Below are positions 1-6,138 of a DNA stretch of 6,412 bases, in pieces. The notes under the pieces are model-generated. The model was not told the DNA's origin. It saw only the letters and a program-made list of their open reading frames with translations, and made no database searches. Source of the DNA: Oligoflexales bacterium (GTDB lineage Bacteria > Bdellovibrionota_B > Oligoflexia > Oligoflexales > CACXFL01); the NCBI GenBank assembly GCA_028282865.1, contig JANQHA010000106.1, forward strand, positions 1-6,412, given 5' to 3'. Each line of letters begins with the position of its first letter. Position 1 is the first letter of the stretch. A program made the position numbers and the translations under genes.

Positions 1-1560
1 GTAATGTATTCGAGCCATATCGCTTCTATCAAGAGCATCCTTCCATAAATTAGCTAAGCGTAACTCAATACCTAGCTGCAGATCTTTATCAGAAGAAAAA
101 TCCTCCTTAAAGTTATTTAATACTTCGATTGCATCAAAGAACCTTTCGTCTTCTTCTAATAAATCTACCAAATGATCAAAAGAATCCCGCGACCCTAGTA
201 GATCGACCGCTTTGTAACCGTAGCTAATTGCCTGCTCAATATTGCTCTTGGAGGAATTTATACGCTTAGATAACTCTAAGAAGATCTCCCCCGTTTCGTA
301 AGAACTATTACTGATTTCAGCTCGTCGACCTAAATAGTACACCTCTTTTTCAAAGTCAGATTGCTTTCTAGAAAACTCAATCAGCATATCAAGTATTTCT
401 GAGAATTCTCCTTGGGAGTCGAGAATCCTCTCAAGTGATTTAAGAGCTTTATCTGGGTTACTATTTTTATTAGCTAAATATAAATAGTAAGGCAAAACAA
501 TCTCCAGCGTCGATTCGTCTTCAATACTATGAATATTTTTAACCAATAAAGAGGCGATAAGGTTTACATACTTTCGAAAGCCTTCGGCAGTTAAATCACT
601 TAACAAAAGCGCACTATAACTACAAAGGTGGTCGGAGTCTTTACTAAGGTTTTCCTCAATCAACCGCTGTTTGCCAGAAATAACTTGAGATGACCCAGAA
701 AGCATGAGTCTCCTAAGAATTGCGATACTGTGAGCATCCTTAGAAAGAGTGCGAAGATATTTGATTCCAGGCCTTTGAGTAGTTAGACGGCGATCTATCG
801 GACCCAAAGTAGCTCGGGCAGATCTAGACTCCAAAATTTCTACTGGGACTTTTGAGCATAAATCTACTTGGTCCATCTTGCTCAGAGCTTTAGCAGATAT
901 AATTAATTCCGTATCGTTAAGCGAGACATCGTAAGCCATCTGCAGAGAATTAATTCTCGGTCTAGCTATATCGCTAACTGAGGCAACACTCGCCCAACTC
1001 ATAGTCAGCTCTTCCATTGGCACGGATACCTCATAAACAGACTGAATCGCTTCATCACTAAACTTTAAAGTACGTGCAAGTATTCTCGGGATCCTATAAA
1101 AAAAACCTATCGGTATAGGACCCAAGTAAAATTGATCGATTATAAATAGCGACAGCCGATCGTTCTCAGCGTGAACTCTTACCTGGAAACCAGCGACAGA
1201 ATACTTATCCAAAGACTTACCTTGGGGCTGGGTAAACTGACATAGGATCCAAATCGAACTATCGTTTCTTGATTTAACCACCTGACAATCGGAACAATCT
1301 TTGAAAGATCGCTTAATATGAGAAATTAGCCCCTTATAAAAAAATTTAAGGTTCAAATTCAAAGCGAAGGCATGATTTATATAGCCATCACCGGTATTTT
1401 GAACCTGCCAAGATGAGACATCAAACATATTTGTCGGGGCACCTGATTTCTCTATGCTTTTACAGTTTTCTTTTCTAAAAGACCAAATATCTTCCGAAAG
1501 CTTGAATCCTATTTGTTCAAACCACTTTGCATGGGAATTTTTCGGTCGACCCCTAGCCAA
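1..1560 (-). CDS. Large TPR-like repeat protein with unrecognised N-terminal region (C-terminus cut by window edge)
   Basis: The minus-strand frame is open without a stop from 1560 to the left edge, giving 520 residues with the rest outside the window. The start is taken as TTG at 1560, because AGGAG lies 10 nt upstream, an in-frame TAA lies two codons upstream, and the first in-frame ATG is only codon 45. Residues 1-350 match no family I recognise. They include a short basic start (ARGRPKN), a DCSDC cysteine pair near 88-92, and a mixed alpha/beta-looking stretch at 100-185. From about 353 to 520 the sequence is a run of paired amphipathic helices with TPR/SEL-like spacing, for example KALKSLERIL, EVYYLGRRAEI, AISYGYKAVDLL, FDAIEVLNNF and LRLANLWKDAL. 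Such repeats usually mediate protein-protein contacts. No signal peptide or membrane segment is seen, so a cytoplasmic protein is inferred. It is divergent from the unknown/DUF4301 operon. The repeat assignment is moderately sure; the function is unknown. Confidence 0.75.
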   Translation of the reverse strand, partial: MARGRPKNSHAKWFEQIGFKLSEDIWSFRKENCKSIEKSGAPTNMFDVSSWQVQNTGDGYINHAFALNLNLKFFYKGLISHIKRSFKDCSDCQVVKSRNDSSIWILCQFTQPQGKSLDKYSVAGFQVRVHAENDRLSLFIIDQFYLGPIPIGFFYRIPRILARTLKFSDEAIQSVYEVSVPMEELTMSWASVASVSDIARPRINSLQMAYDVSLNDTELIISAKALSKMDQVDLCSKVPVEILESRSARATLGPIDRRLTTQRPGIKYLRTLSKDAHSIAILRRLMLSGSSQVISGKQRLIEENLSKDSDHLCSYSALLLSDLTAEGFRKYVNLIASLLVKNIHSIEDESTLEIVLPYYLYLANKNSNPDKALKSLERILDSQGEFSEILDMLIEFSRKQSDFEKEVYYLGRRAEISNSSYETGEIFLELSKRINSSKSNIEQAISYGYKAVDLLGSRDSFDHLVDLLEEDERFFDAIEVLNNFKEDFSSDKDLQLGIELRLANLWKDALDRSDMARIHY

Positions 1561-1570
1561 GTTTTATATT

Positions 1571-1575
1571 CTCCT
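1571..1575 (-). promoter_or_regulatory. Ribosome-binding site that fixes the TTG start of the TPR-like gene
   Basis: On the minus strand AGGAG lies 10 nt before TTG at 1560. An in-frame TAA lies between this site and the TTG, and no ATG or GTG start lies nearby. This makes the TTG the best-supported initiation codon. Confidence 0.65.
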
Positions 1576-1652
1576 AAAATCAGCCCTATTCCCCTAGAAA
1601 ATCAATATCTTTGATTAGGAGTCTATAGAGCCAAGCATCAGATTAAATTTAC

Positions 1653-1681
1653 TTTAATACTGATATACCTATCGGTATAAC
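1653..1681 (+). promoter_or_regulatory. Possible sigma70-type promoter for the unknown/DUF4301 operon
   Basis: TTTAAT (1653-1658) and TATAAC (1676-1681) are separated by exactly 17 nt, about 85 nt before the ATG at 1767. The -10 hexamer overlaps one arm of the inverted repeat at 1664-1679, so a protein bound there would be placed to block this promoter. The -35 box is a weak match and the region is AT-rich, so chance is a real alternative. Confidence 0.35.
1664..1679. promoter_or_regulatory. Inverted repeat in the divergent intergenic region, candidate operator
   Basis: TATACC and GGTATA form a perfect 6-bp inverted repeat around a 4-nt TATC centre. It lies roughly midway between the divergent genes and overlaps a possible -10 box for the rightward operon. 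A 13-nt portion (ACCTATCGGTATA, 1667-1679) recurs exactly at 1105-1117 inside the TPR-like gene. The rest of the 206-bp intergenic region (1561-1766) is AT-rich, with no clear leftward promoter and no terminator. The operator role is inferred from position only. Confidence 0.3.
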
Positions 1682-1766
1682 ACCTTTAAACTTCAGGATA
1701 ATTTTGTAGCAAAAGCTCAACTTCTAAAGAGATTCGAGCTAAAATATATGTAACTGGAGGATCAAA

Positions 1767-3044
1767 ATGTACGATGAGATTAGCAGCAAAATTCACTGGC
1801 TCAGAAAAAACCTACCGCCGTCAATACTTACTGCATTTAATAAAAAAATAACATCTGAACTGGCTGCACTGGTCGACCAAGGAAGTATCTACCCAGGTGT
1901 AATCCCCTCGGTTTCAATCGATATCAATTACTGTCTTTTCAAAAACAGTCGCTGGACACACCTTAAGCTATTTCAGCAACTCATGAGAGATTTTATATCT
2001 ACTGACTACGGTCTAGAGCCTGAACTTTGTGATAATCTTATAAGCCAGCTAATACACACTAAAGATCGGCTCGTAGAGTTCAACAAGCAAGAGCACTCTT
2101 CGATACACGAGAAAGACTTCTTTCATTACTTATACGTCTGTAGCTCTACGTCAAACCCTGCGACAAACCTTGTTCATAAATTTGGGCTAGGAAGTCAAAT
2201 ACTTACTAAGATAAAATCAGCAATCTCTATAGTATCAAGCTGTCACAAATCTGATCAAAATTCTTATAATTCTGGTTTTATACCAGAGTTTGAAGCGATA
2301 TTTATTGAGGTCATTCAAGATCTCGCGAGGCAATTAGAGGTAGAACCACTTGCGATCGACCTATGTAAGCTAAGGTACTCGCTCTCAAACCTGAATAACG
2401 ACGATAAAGATTTGGTTGAAAAGGTATCTTTTAAAGAAGTATTTAAAATTATTTTGAGCATAGGAAGTGAGAGATCTCACCACACAAACCAGTTACAAAA
2501 GGAATTCTCTACTCTTGACAGCAATGAAATCCAGAAGGTATTAGCCATACTAAGAAATAGAGATTTGATATATGTTGAAGGTTTATCAAAAGCTAACGGA
2601 AACAAATGGAAATTAACAGATGATTCCTTCGACATAACTGCCTTGGCTTTTGCTCAGGATTTTTTATCGTCAGATCAGAACTTTTCCAATCTGTCGAAAT
2701 TCCACCACTTATATCAACACGCTGTTATCAACCTTATAAATAGTAATGGTATTGACACTTTAATAGACTTCACAAAACAGGGCCATGCAGATCCACAGAC
2801 TGTCGAGGCCATCGTGAATAAAGTCCACTCATATTCTGGACCAGCAATGGCAGTCGATCTAGCTTCCTATCTGATAAATAATAGTAAAAACTCATGGACC
2901 AGACGAGCGGCGTGCAAAGCACTATCAACTTGGTCTGAGCAAAATCATATTAGACAGATCCTCGAAAAGGTGGCAGAATCTGACTCTGTATGTCAGGTTA
3001 GAGAAACTGCACTTGGCTATATCATTAATCGCGAGGCTACATGA
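1767..3044 (+). CDS. Unrecognised protein with probable winged helix and HEAT-like C-terminal repeats
   Basis: This is a complete 425-aa frame starting at ATG with GGAGG (1756-1760) 6 nt upstream. I do not recognise the family. Residues 1-200 are mostly helical, with a conspicuous Ser/Cys-rich patch (VCSSTSN, 124-130). Residues about 221-285 look like a winged helix: helices at SFKEVFKIIL and SNEIQKVLAILRNRDLI, then a basic wing ending in KWKLTD. Residues about 342-423 form short paired helices, including WTRRAACKAL and VCQVRETALGYII, that resemble HEAT repeats, which usually act as protein-binding scaffolds. There is no signal peptide or membrane span. The stop overlaps the next gene's start by 4 nt (ATGA), so the two are almost surely cotranscribed and translationally coupled, suggesting a joint role with the DUF4301 protein. 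A DNA-binding regulator or an adaptor are both possible. That it is a real gene is near certain; its function is open. Confidence 0.85.
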   Translation: MYDEISSKIHWLRKNLPPSILTAFNKKITSELAALVDQGSIYPGVIPSVSIDINYCLFKNSRWTHLKLFQQLMRDFISTDYGLEPELCDNLISQLIHTKDRLVEFNKQEHSSIHEKDFFHYLYVCSSTSNPATNLVHKFGLGSQILTKIKSAISIVSSCHKSDQNSYNSGFIPEFEAIFIEVIQDLARQLEVEPLAIDLCKLRYSLSNLNNDDKDLVEKVSFKEVFKIILSIGSERSHHTNQLQKEFSTLDSNEIQKVLAILRNRDLIYVEGLSKANGNKWKLTDDSFDITALAFAQDFLSSDQNFSNLSKFHHLYQHAVINLINSNGIDTLIDFTKQGHADPQTVEAIVNKVHSYSGPAMAVDLASYLINNSKNSWTRRAACKALSTWSEQNHIRQILEKVAESDSVCQVRETALGYIINREAT

Positions 3045-4615
3045 CCGCCGAACTTTCACTAGACGAAGCTCACTTCACCGCTAAATGCAAAGAATTAAAC
3101 CTAGACCCTCACCGCATCAAGAAGCATATTAATCGTATTAAAAGTAGCCTAGAGCTAGGTAGTGCGCCCAGCATTCCAATCACTGATACTTGCCGCTTAG
3201 ATAATGGCGGTATCATTGCCTCCAGCTGGCAAGCTCCAGAGCGGGTAGAGACATCGGGCATCTCAAGCTTCATACCAGCAGCGGGAGCTTCGAGCAGGTA
3301 TTATAAACCATTTGGTGATCTCATAAAGGCACTTGAGTCGGCAGATCTTAGACTAATAAAATCTGCTGTAACAAGCCTTTTCGACCAAGGAGCCAGCGCT
3401 TGGCCCTTACCCAAAGTGCTCAAGTCAGTAATAAACAATACTGAGATAGACCTGAACCCTGAGATCACTAAACTAATCCTCATGGAGTTATCTCTTCCTA
3501 AAGCACTTCTTCCTTGCGTCGAGGAGGGAAATACTTTCCTCGAGCTCAAGATTATCGAGGACCTATCTCTGTCATTTTTAGAGCAGAGTTTTTTGGTGAT
3601 CTCTCCTAGAATGAAGGATTCTTTTGACAAAAAATTAAAAGAATTAAATGCAGATAATTTCAGTATTCTATTTCAGGGACCTAAGCAAAGTACAGTTAGA
3701 GTCGATGAGAAAGTTAATCCAGTTGTAGAAGGAGACTCGTTCTCAGTTGTACCAGCTGGACATGGTACCTTGCTGGAACTTTTTCCAGAGGTAAATCAAA
3801 GTAATCCAAATGTGCACTCAGTCTTAATACGTAATGTAGACAATATTGTTGGAACCTCGCCCGAAGTTGTCAAGCAGACGAAAAAGTTAGTTCAGACCCA
3901 TAACTTCATCCGAAATGGTGTCGTTGGTATTCGTCAAGCTATTGACAACTCGGACTTTACCGTTGCAGAAAAAGTTGCCGACCAAATGATGAAAGAACTT
4001 CCTAGCAGTGATAGCTTTGACACACTTAAGAAGAGCTCTGCCAGCCTAGCGCTTTGGGAGGAGGCGAAAGAGAGATACCCTGGCTTGATATACCTTCAGG
4101 AGAAGATTTTTCACTTAAACCCCGATCTTCTATCATATATGTTCGCAAGAAATTCAAGCATAGAGACTAGCCTGGGAGAGGTATATCAGCGCCCCGTTAA
4201 CACTATGGGGATGGTGCCAAATACCGAAAATAACATTGGTGGTTCTCCCGTTTTTGCACTATCTCAAGACATACCCATCAAGTTGTGCATAGAGCTACCC
4301 CATGTCTCTTCAAAAGACAAAGAAAAGTTCCTGATACCGCCTGAGAAATCTACCCATTTTAACCCGGTTTTTGCAATTGCTGAAATCCCATCGAGCCCCA
4401 ACTACTATGAGCAGTTTGAGGAATCTTCGTGGATTTTGGCACAAAAAACTTACAAAGGACAAAAGGTCTATTATCACGAAAGCGTACTTTATGAACTAAT
4501 TAGCGATAGTTTGCTGGCAAATTGTTCATTTATCGAAGTACCTCGAATTTTGTTTAACCCACATAAATCAATAAGTGACTCGGCAAGAACAAGTATTGAG
4601 CGTTGGAAACATTAG
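3041..4615 (+). CDS. DUF4301 family protein, nucleotidyltransferase-like
   Basis: This complete 524-aa protein matches the DUF4301 family over its full length. Recognisable landmarks are FIPAAGASSR (77-86), LPKALLP (152-158), VVPAGHGTLLELFPEVN (236-252), VLIRNVDNIVG (261-271), TMGMVPNTENNIGGSP (388-403), STHFNPVFAI (437-446) and FIEVPRILFNPHKSISD (497-513). The first two look like the two halves of the NTP-transferase signature (AAGxGxR...PKxLLP), split by about 65 residues. Asp267 in RNVDN is placed like the metal-binding Asp of GT-A nucleotidyltransferases. This supports, but does not prove, a nucleotidyl- or sugar-nucleotide-transferase activity in the cytoplasm; the substrate is unknown. 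It starts at an ATGA overlap with the preceding gene, with GAGG (3033-3036) 4 nt upstream, so translation is probably coupled. No terminal truncation is seen. A T6 run at 4650-4655 follows without a convincing stem. The family call is confident; the activity is inference. Confidence 0.88.
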   Translation: MTAELSLDEAHFTAKCKELNLDPHRIKKHINRIKSSLELGSAPSIPITDTCRLDNGGIIASSWQAPERVETSGISSFIPAAGASSRYYKPFGDLIKALESADLRLIKSAVTSLFDQGASAWPLPKVLKSVINNTEIDLNPEITKLILMELSLPKALLPCVEEGNTFLELKIIEDLSLSFLEQSFLVISPRMKDSFDKKLKELNADNFSILFQGPKQSTVRVDEKVNPVVEGDSFSVVPAGHGTLLELFPEVNQSNPNVHSVLIRNVDNIVGTSPEVVKQTKKLVQTHNFIRNGVVGIRQAIDNSDFTVAEKVADQMMKELPSSDSFDTLKKSSASLALWEEAKERYPGLIYLQEKIFHLNPDLLSYMFARNSSIETSLGEVYQRPVNTMGMVPNTENNIGGSPVFALSQDIPIKLCIELPHVSSKDKEKFLIPPEKSTHFNPVFAIAEIPSSPNYYEQFEESSWILAQKTYKGQKVYYHESVLYELISDSLLANCSFIEVPRILFNPHKSISDSARTSIERWKH

Positions 4616-4705
4616 ATATCGTTTAAGTCCAAGCTTTCAGCCATGCTAGTTTTTTGACGTATTACCTAGGCAACTATAAACTAATAAACCCGAAATGTTT
4701 ACCCA

Positions 4706-4734
4706 TTGAACTGCGTCAGGAATAGCCCTAGAAT
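4706..4734 (+). promoter_or_regulatory. Sigma70-type promoter of the small winged-helix gene
   Basis: TTGAAC (4706-4711) and TAGAAT (4729-4734) are separated by 17 nt, each close to consensus. Transcription would begin near 4741, leaving a leader of about 23 nt before the ATG at 4764. The gene can therefore be expressed separately from the DUF4301 operon that ends 148 bp upstream. The rest of that gap (4616-4705) holds no gene or convincing terminator. Confidence 0.6.
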
Positions 4735-4753
4735 TTTTATAGGACATAATTTC

Positions 4754-4759
4754 GGGGGG
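4754..4759 (+). promoter_or_regulatory. Unusual G6 ribosome-binding site
   Basis: A run of six G residues lies 4 nt before the ATG at 4764, instead of the GGAGG seen for the gene at 1767. It can still pair with the CCUCC of 16S rRNA using G-U pairs. A homopolymer at this place could also vary in length by slippage. An in-frame TAA at 4746-4748 excludes a more upstream start. Confidence 0.45.
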
Positions 4760-4763
4760 CCTC

Positions 4764-5039
4764 ATGACACAGCAAATTGACAAACACTACTTTGAAAAAG
4801 CTCTAGCAGAGTTAGGGCACAATCCCAGCGAATATCGTGGAAAGAGATTATCAATAGGAAACATGTCAACGCTATACGATATTACACAAGACACAATAAT
4901 CAACGCAATTGACAAGGACCAAGTTTCTGCGCATTACGACTATAAGAACGATACAATTTGGGTGGATGCGTTGGACGCTGCTCATTTTTACTATTGCCTA
5001 TGCTCAGAAAACAATAGGAATGAAAAAATTAGAAGCTAA
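4764..5039 (+). CDS. Small probable MerR/excisionase-type winged-helix DNA-binding protein
   Basis: This is a complete 91-aa protein. Residues about 29-80 line up with the short helix-turn-helix fold of excisionase/MerR-like proteins: a first helix entered from RLSIGNMSTLYDI, a recognition helix at TQDTIINAIDKDQV, a beta-hairpin wing at SAHYDYKNDTIWV, and a closing helix DALDAAHFYYCL. Where typical members have a basic wing, this one is rather acidic and Tyr-rich. A helical segment of about 20 residues precedes the domain and a charged tail follows. It stands alone behind its own promoter, with no integrase or toxin partner next to it, so it may be a small transcriptional regulator or a leftover excisionase. 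The fold is inferred from pattern only, and the target is unknown. Confidence 0.65.
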   Translation: MTQQIDKHYFEKALAELGHNPSEYRGKRLSIGNMSTLYDITQDTIINAIDKDQVSAHYDYKNDTIWVDALDAAHFYYCLCSENNRNEKIRS

Positions 5040-5292
5040 ACCTTAAGCGCTCGGAGCACAACCCACCCACTAATTTAAGGCGATTATCGAGTTTTGTCGC
5101 TGCAAAAGAAGAGATGACTTTACACAGACACCCCAGCCTTTCACGAATATAATACGAATAGAGATAAAATTAATATTTGGCATAAATAGAACTATAAACA
5201 TAGAACCATTTAGGCGCACTATTCAGGTTTTAGCTAGATTTAGACAATATTATGCAAGCTTAGATTACCTGCCTAGGCTTCAAAGACTATAA
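5040..5292. other. Intergenic gap between convergent winged-helix and RAYT genes, with a small hairpin
   Basis: No open frame worth calling lies in these 253 bases, which are AT-rich. Near the RAYT stop, AAGCTTAG (5256-5263) and CTAGGCTT (5273-5280) can form an 8-bp stem, with one U-G pair in plus-strand RNA, around a 9-nt loop. The stem includes most of the 8-bp palindrome GCCTAGGC (5271-5278). No U-tract follows, so it is a poor terminator. It could be a transposase-associated hairpin, but nothing similar flanks the other side of the RAYT gene. Confidence 0.3.
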
Positions 5293-6000
5293 CTATATCA
5301 AAGGCCAAGGTACGTTTTCACGCCTGAATGAAGATAAAAGCTCGCTACGGAAGCTAACATCAATATCATCCCCAATTGTATGAGAGTTTTCAAAGGTCTT
5401 CTCTTTCCAGGATGAAACGCTAGACATTACAGCGTTTATAGTATCTCTTACAAACTTACGAGTTGAAAATATTTCGATAGGTAGATGGCGATAAGAGTCA
5501 AGTAAGGACTTCAATAGCCTATATTTATCCCCGTCATTAGTAAGCCGTCTGATCACGTCTATATTAAGTCGCCAAGATGCCGAGCAGTATATATCTTTGT
5601 CAGGACTTAGCTTAGAAACTCGGTAACGATTAAACCAAACATATTCGATAGCCTTCATCAAATATCTAGTATTTGTGATGACTGGGGATTTATATCGCTC
5701 CCTTATAGCCTGACTATCCCTCTCAAAATAGGCATTAATAAACCTGGCAAGTTGAGAGTTTACTGTCCGCATAAACCTGCCAAGGTGTTCAGCTGAATAG
5801 GCTTGTACAACCAAATGAGCATGGTTATCCATAATAACAAAATCAAAGATTTTAATGTGATACCTAGACTTATATTCGGCCCACAAACTCAACAAAAAAA
5901 GCTTAACTTGTTCAGGTTTAAGGAAGTGATTTTTATTATGACAACGAAAGAAAACGTGGGCAAAAGATTTATCAGCGATTATGAGCCTTCTCGGATACAT
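5293..6000 (-). CDS. REP-associated tyrosine transposase (RAYT), Y1/HUH family
   Basis: This is a complete 235-aa protein. The HUH motif is the His-Ala-His of MDNHAHLVV (H60 and H62). It is followed by the RAYT-typical helix MRTVNSQLARFINAYF (77-92), the block ERYKSPVI (101-108), and EYVWFNRYRVS (119-129), where Y120 aligns best with the nucleophilic tyrosine of the family (YIxxNPVRAG in relatives). These enzymes cut and rejoin single-stranded DNA at hairpins; RAYTs are usually single-copy and linked to dispersed REP palindromes. The usual NPVRAG after the tyrosine is changed to NRYRVS, and about 100 residues follow, a long C-terminal tail. The ATG at 6000 is preceded by an in-frame TAG six codons upstream and has no clear Shine-Dalgarno site, so translation may be weak. 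It lies downstream of tlyA and its hairpin, on the same strand. The family is confident; activity is untested. Confidence 0.88.
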   Translation of the reverse strand: MYPRRLIIADKSFAHVFFRCHNKNHFLKPEQVKLFLLSLWAEYKSRYHIKIFDFVIMDNHAHLVVQAYSAEHLGRFMRTVNSQLARFINAYFERDSQAIRERYKSPVITNTRYLMKAIEYVWFNRYRVSKLSPDKDIYCSASWRLNIDVIRRLTNDGDKYRLLKSLLDSYRHLPIEIFSTRKFVRDTINAVMSSVSSWKEKTFENSHTIGDDIDVSFRSELLSSFRRENVPWPLI

Positions 6001-6068
6001 AGTTGCAAAGCTAAACTACATGTAAGCAGAAAGCCATCAACATTTTTAAAAGTCGCTGCAAGACCACG

Positions 6069-6135
6069 AAAAGGAAGGCACGGAGCAGAGAAAAGAGGGA
6101 GGCGTCGTGCCTCCCTCTTTTCTCTGCTCCGTGCC
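6069..6135 (-). terminator. Very long perfect hairpin, probable intrinsic terminator of tlyA
   Basis: The arms 6077-6103 and 6109-6135 are perfectly complementary over 27 bp around a 5-nt loop (GTCGT on the plus strand). Read on the minus strand, the stem begins 3 nt after the tlyA stop and is followed by TTCCTTTT, a U-rich tail. The plus-strand side has no T-tract, so termination would serve tlyA. One arm is nearly all purine (GGAG, AGAGAAAAGAGGGAGG), the other nearly all pyrimidine. The stem is much longer than a normal terminator and sits 77 bp upstream of a RAYT start, so a REP-like or mobile hairpin is the alternative reading. Confidence 0.7.
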
Positions 6136-6138
6136 ATA

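Noticed and set aside
1767..3044. TIGR02147-type regulator
   Set aside because: The helical content and middle winged helix prompted the idea, but the N-terminal HTH and length of that family (about 270 aa) do not match this 425-aa protein.
3301..3630. 109-aa minus-strand open frame
   Set aside because: It lies wholly inside the well-supported DUF4301 gene, has no recognisable domain, and is best explained as a chance frame.
4631..4655. Terminator after the DUF4301 gene ending in a T6 run
   Set aside because: Only a 3-bp stem (AGC/GCT) can be formed before the T-run, too weak to call.
5041..5100. Terminator for the small winged-helix gene (CCTTAA...TTAAGG and a GCGA...TCGC stem)
   Set aside because: The first stem is 6 bp with a loop of about 28 nt and the second is 4 bp; neither is followed by a proper T-tract.
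5096..6061. 10-nt direct repeat GTCGCTGCAA at 5096-5105 and 6052-6061 bracketing the RAYT gene, as a target-site duplication
   Set aside because: Matches of 10 nt are expected many times by chance in a window this size, and the copies do not sit at recognisable element ends. Y1/HUH transposases do not normally create target duplications.
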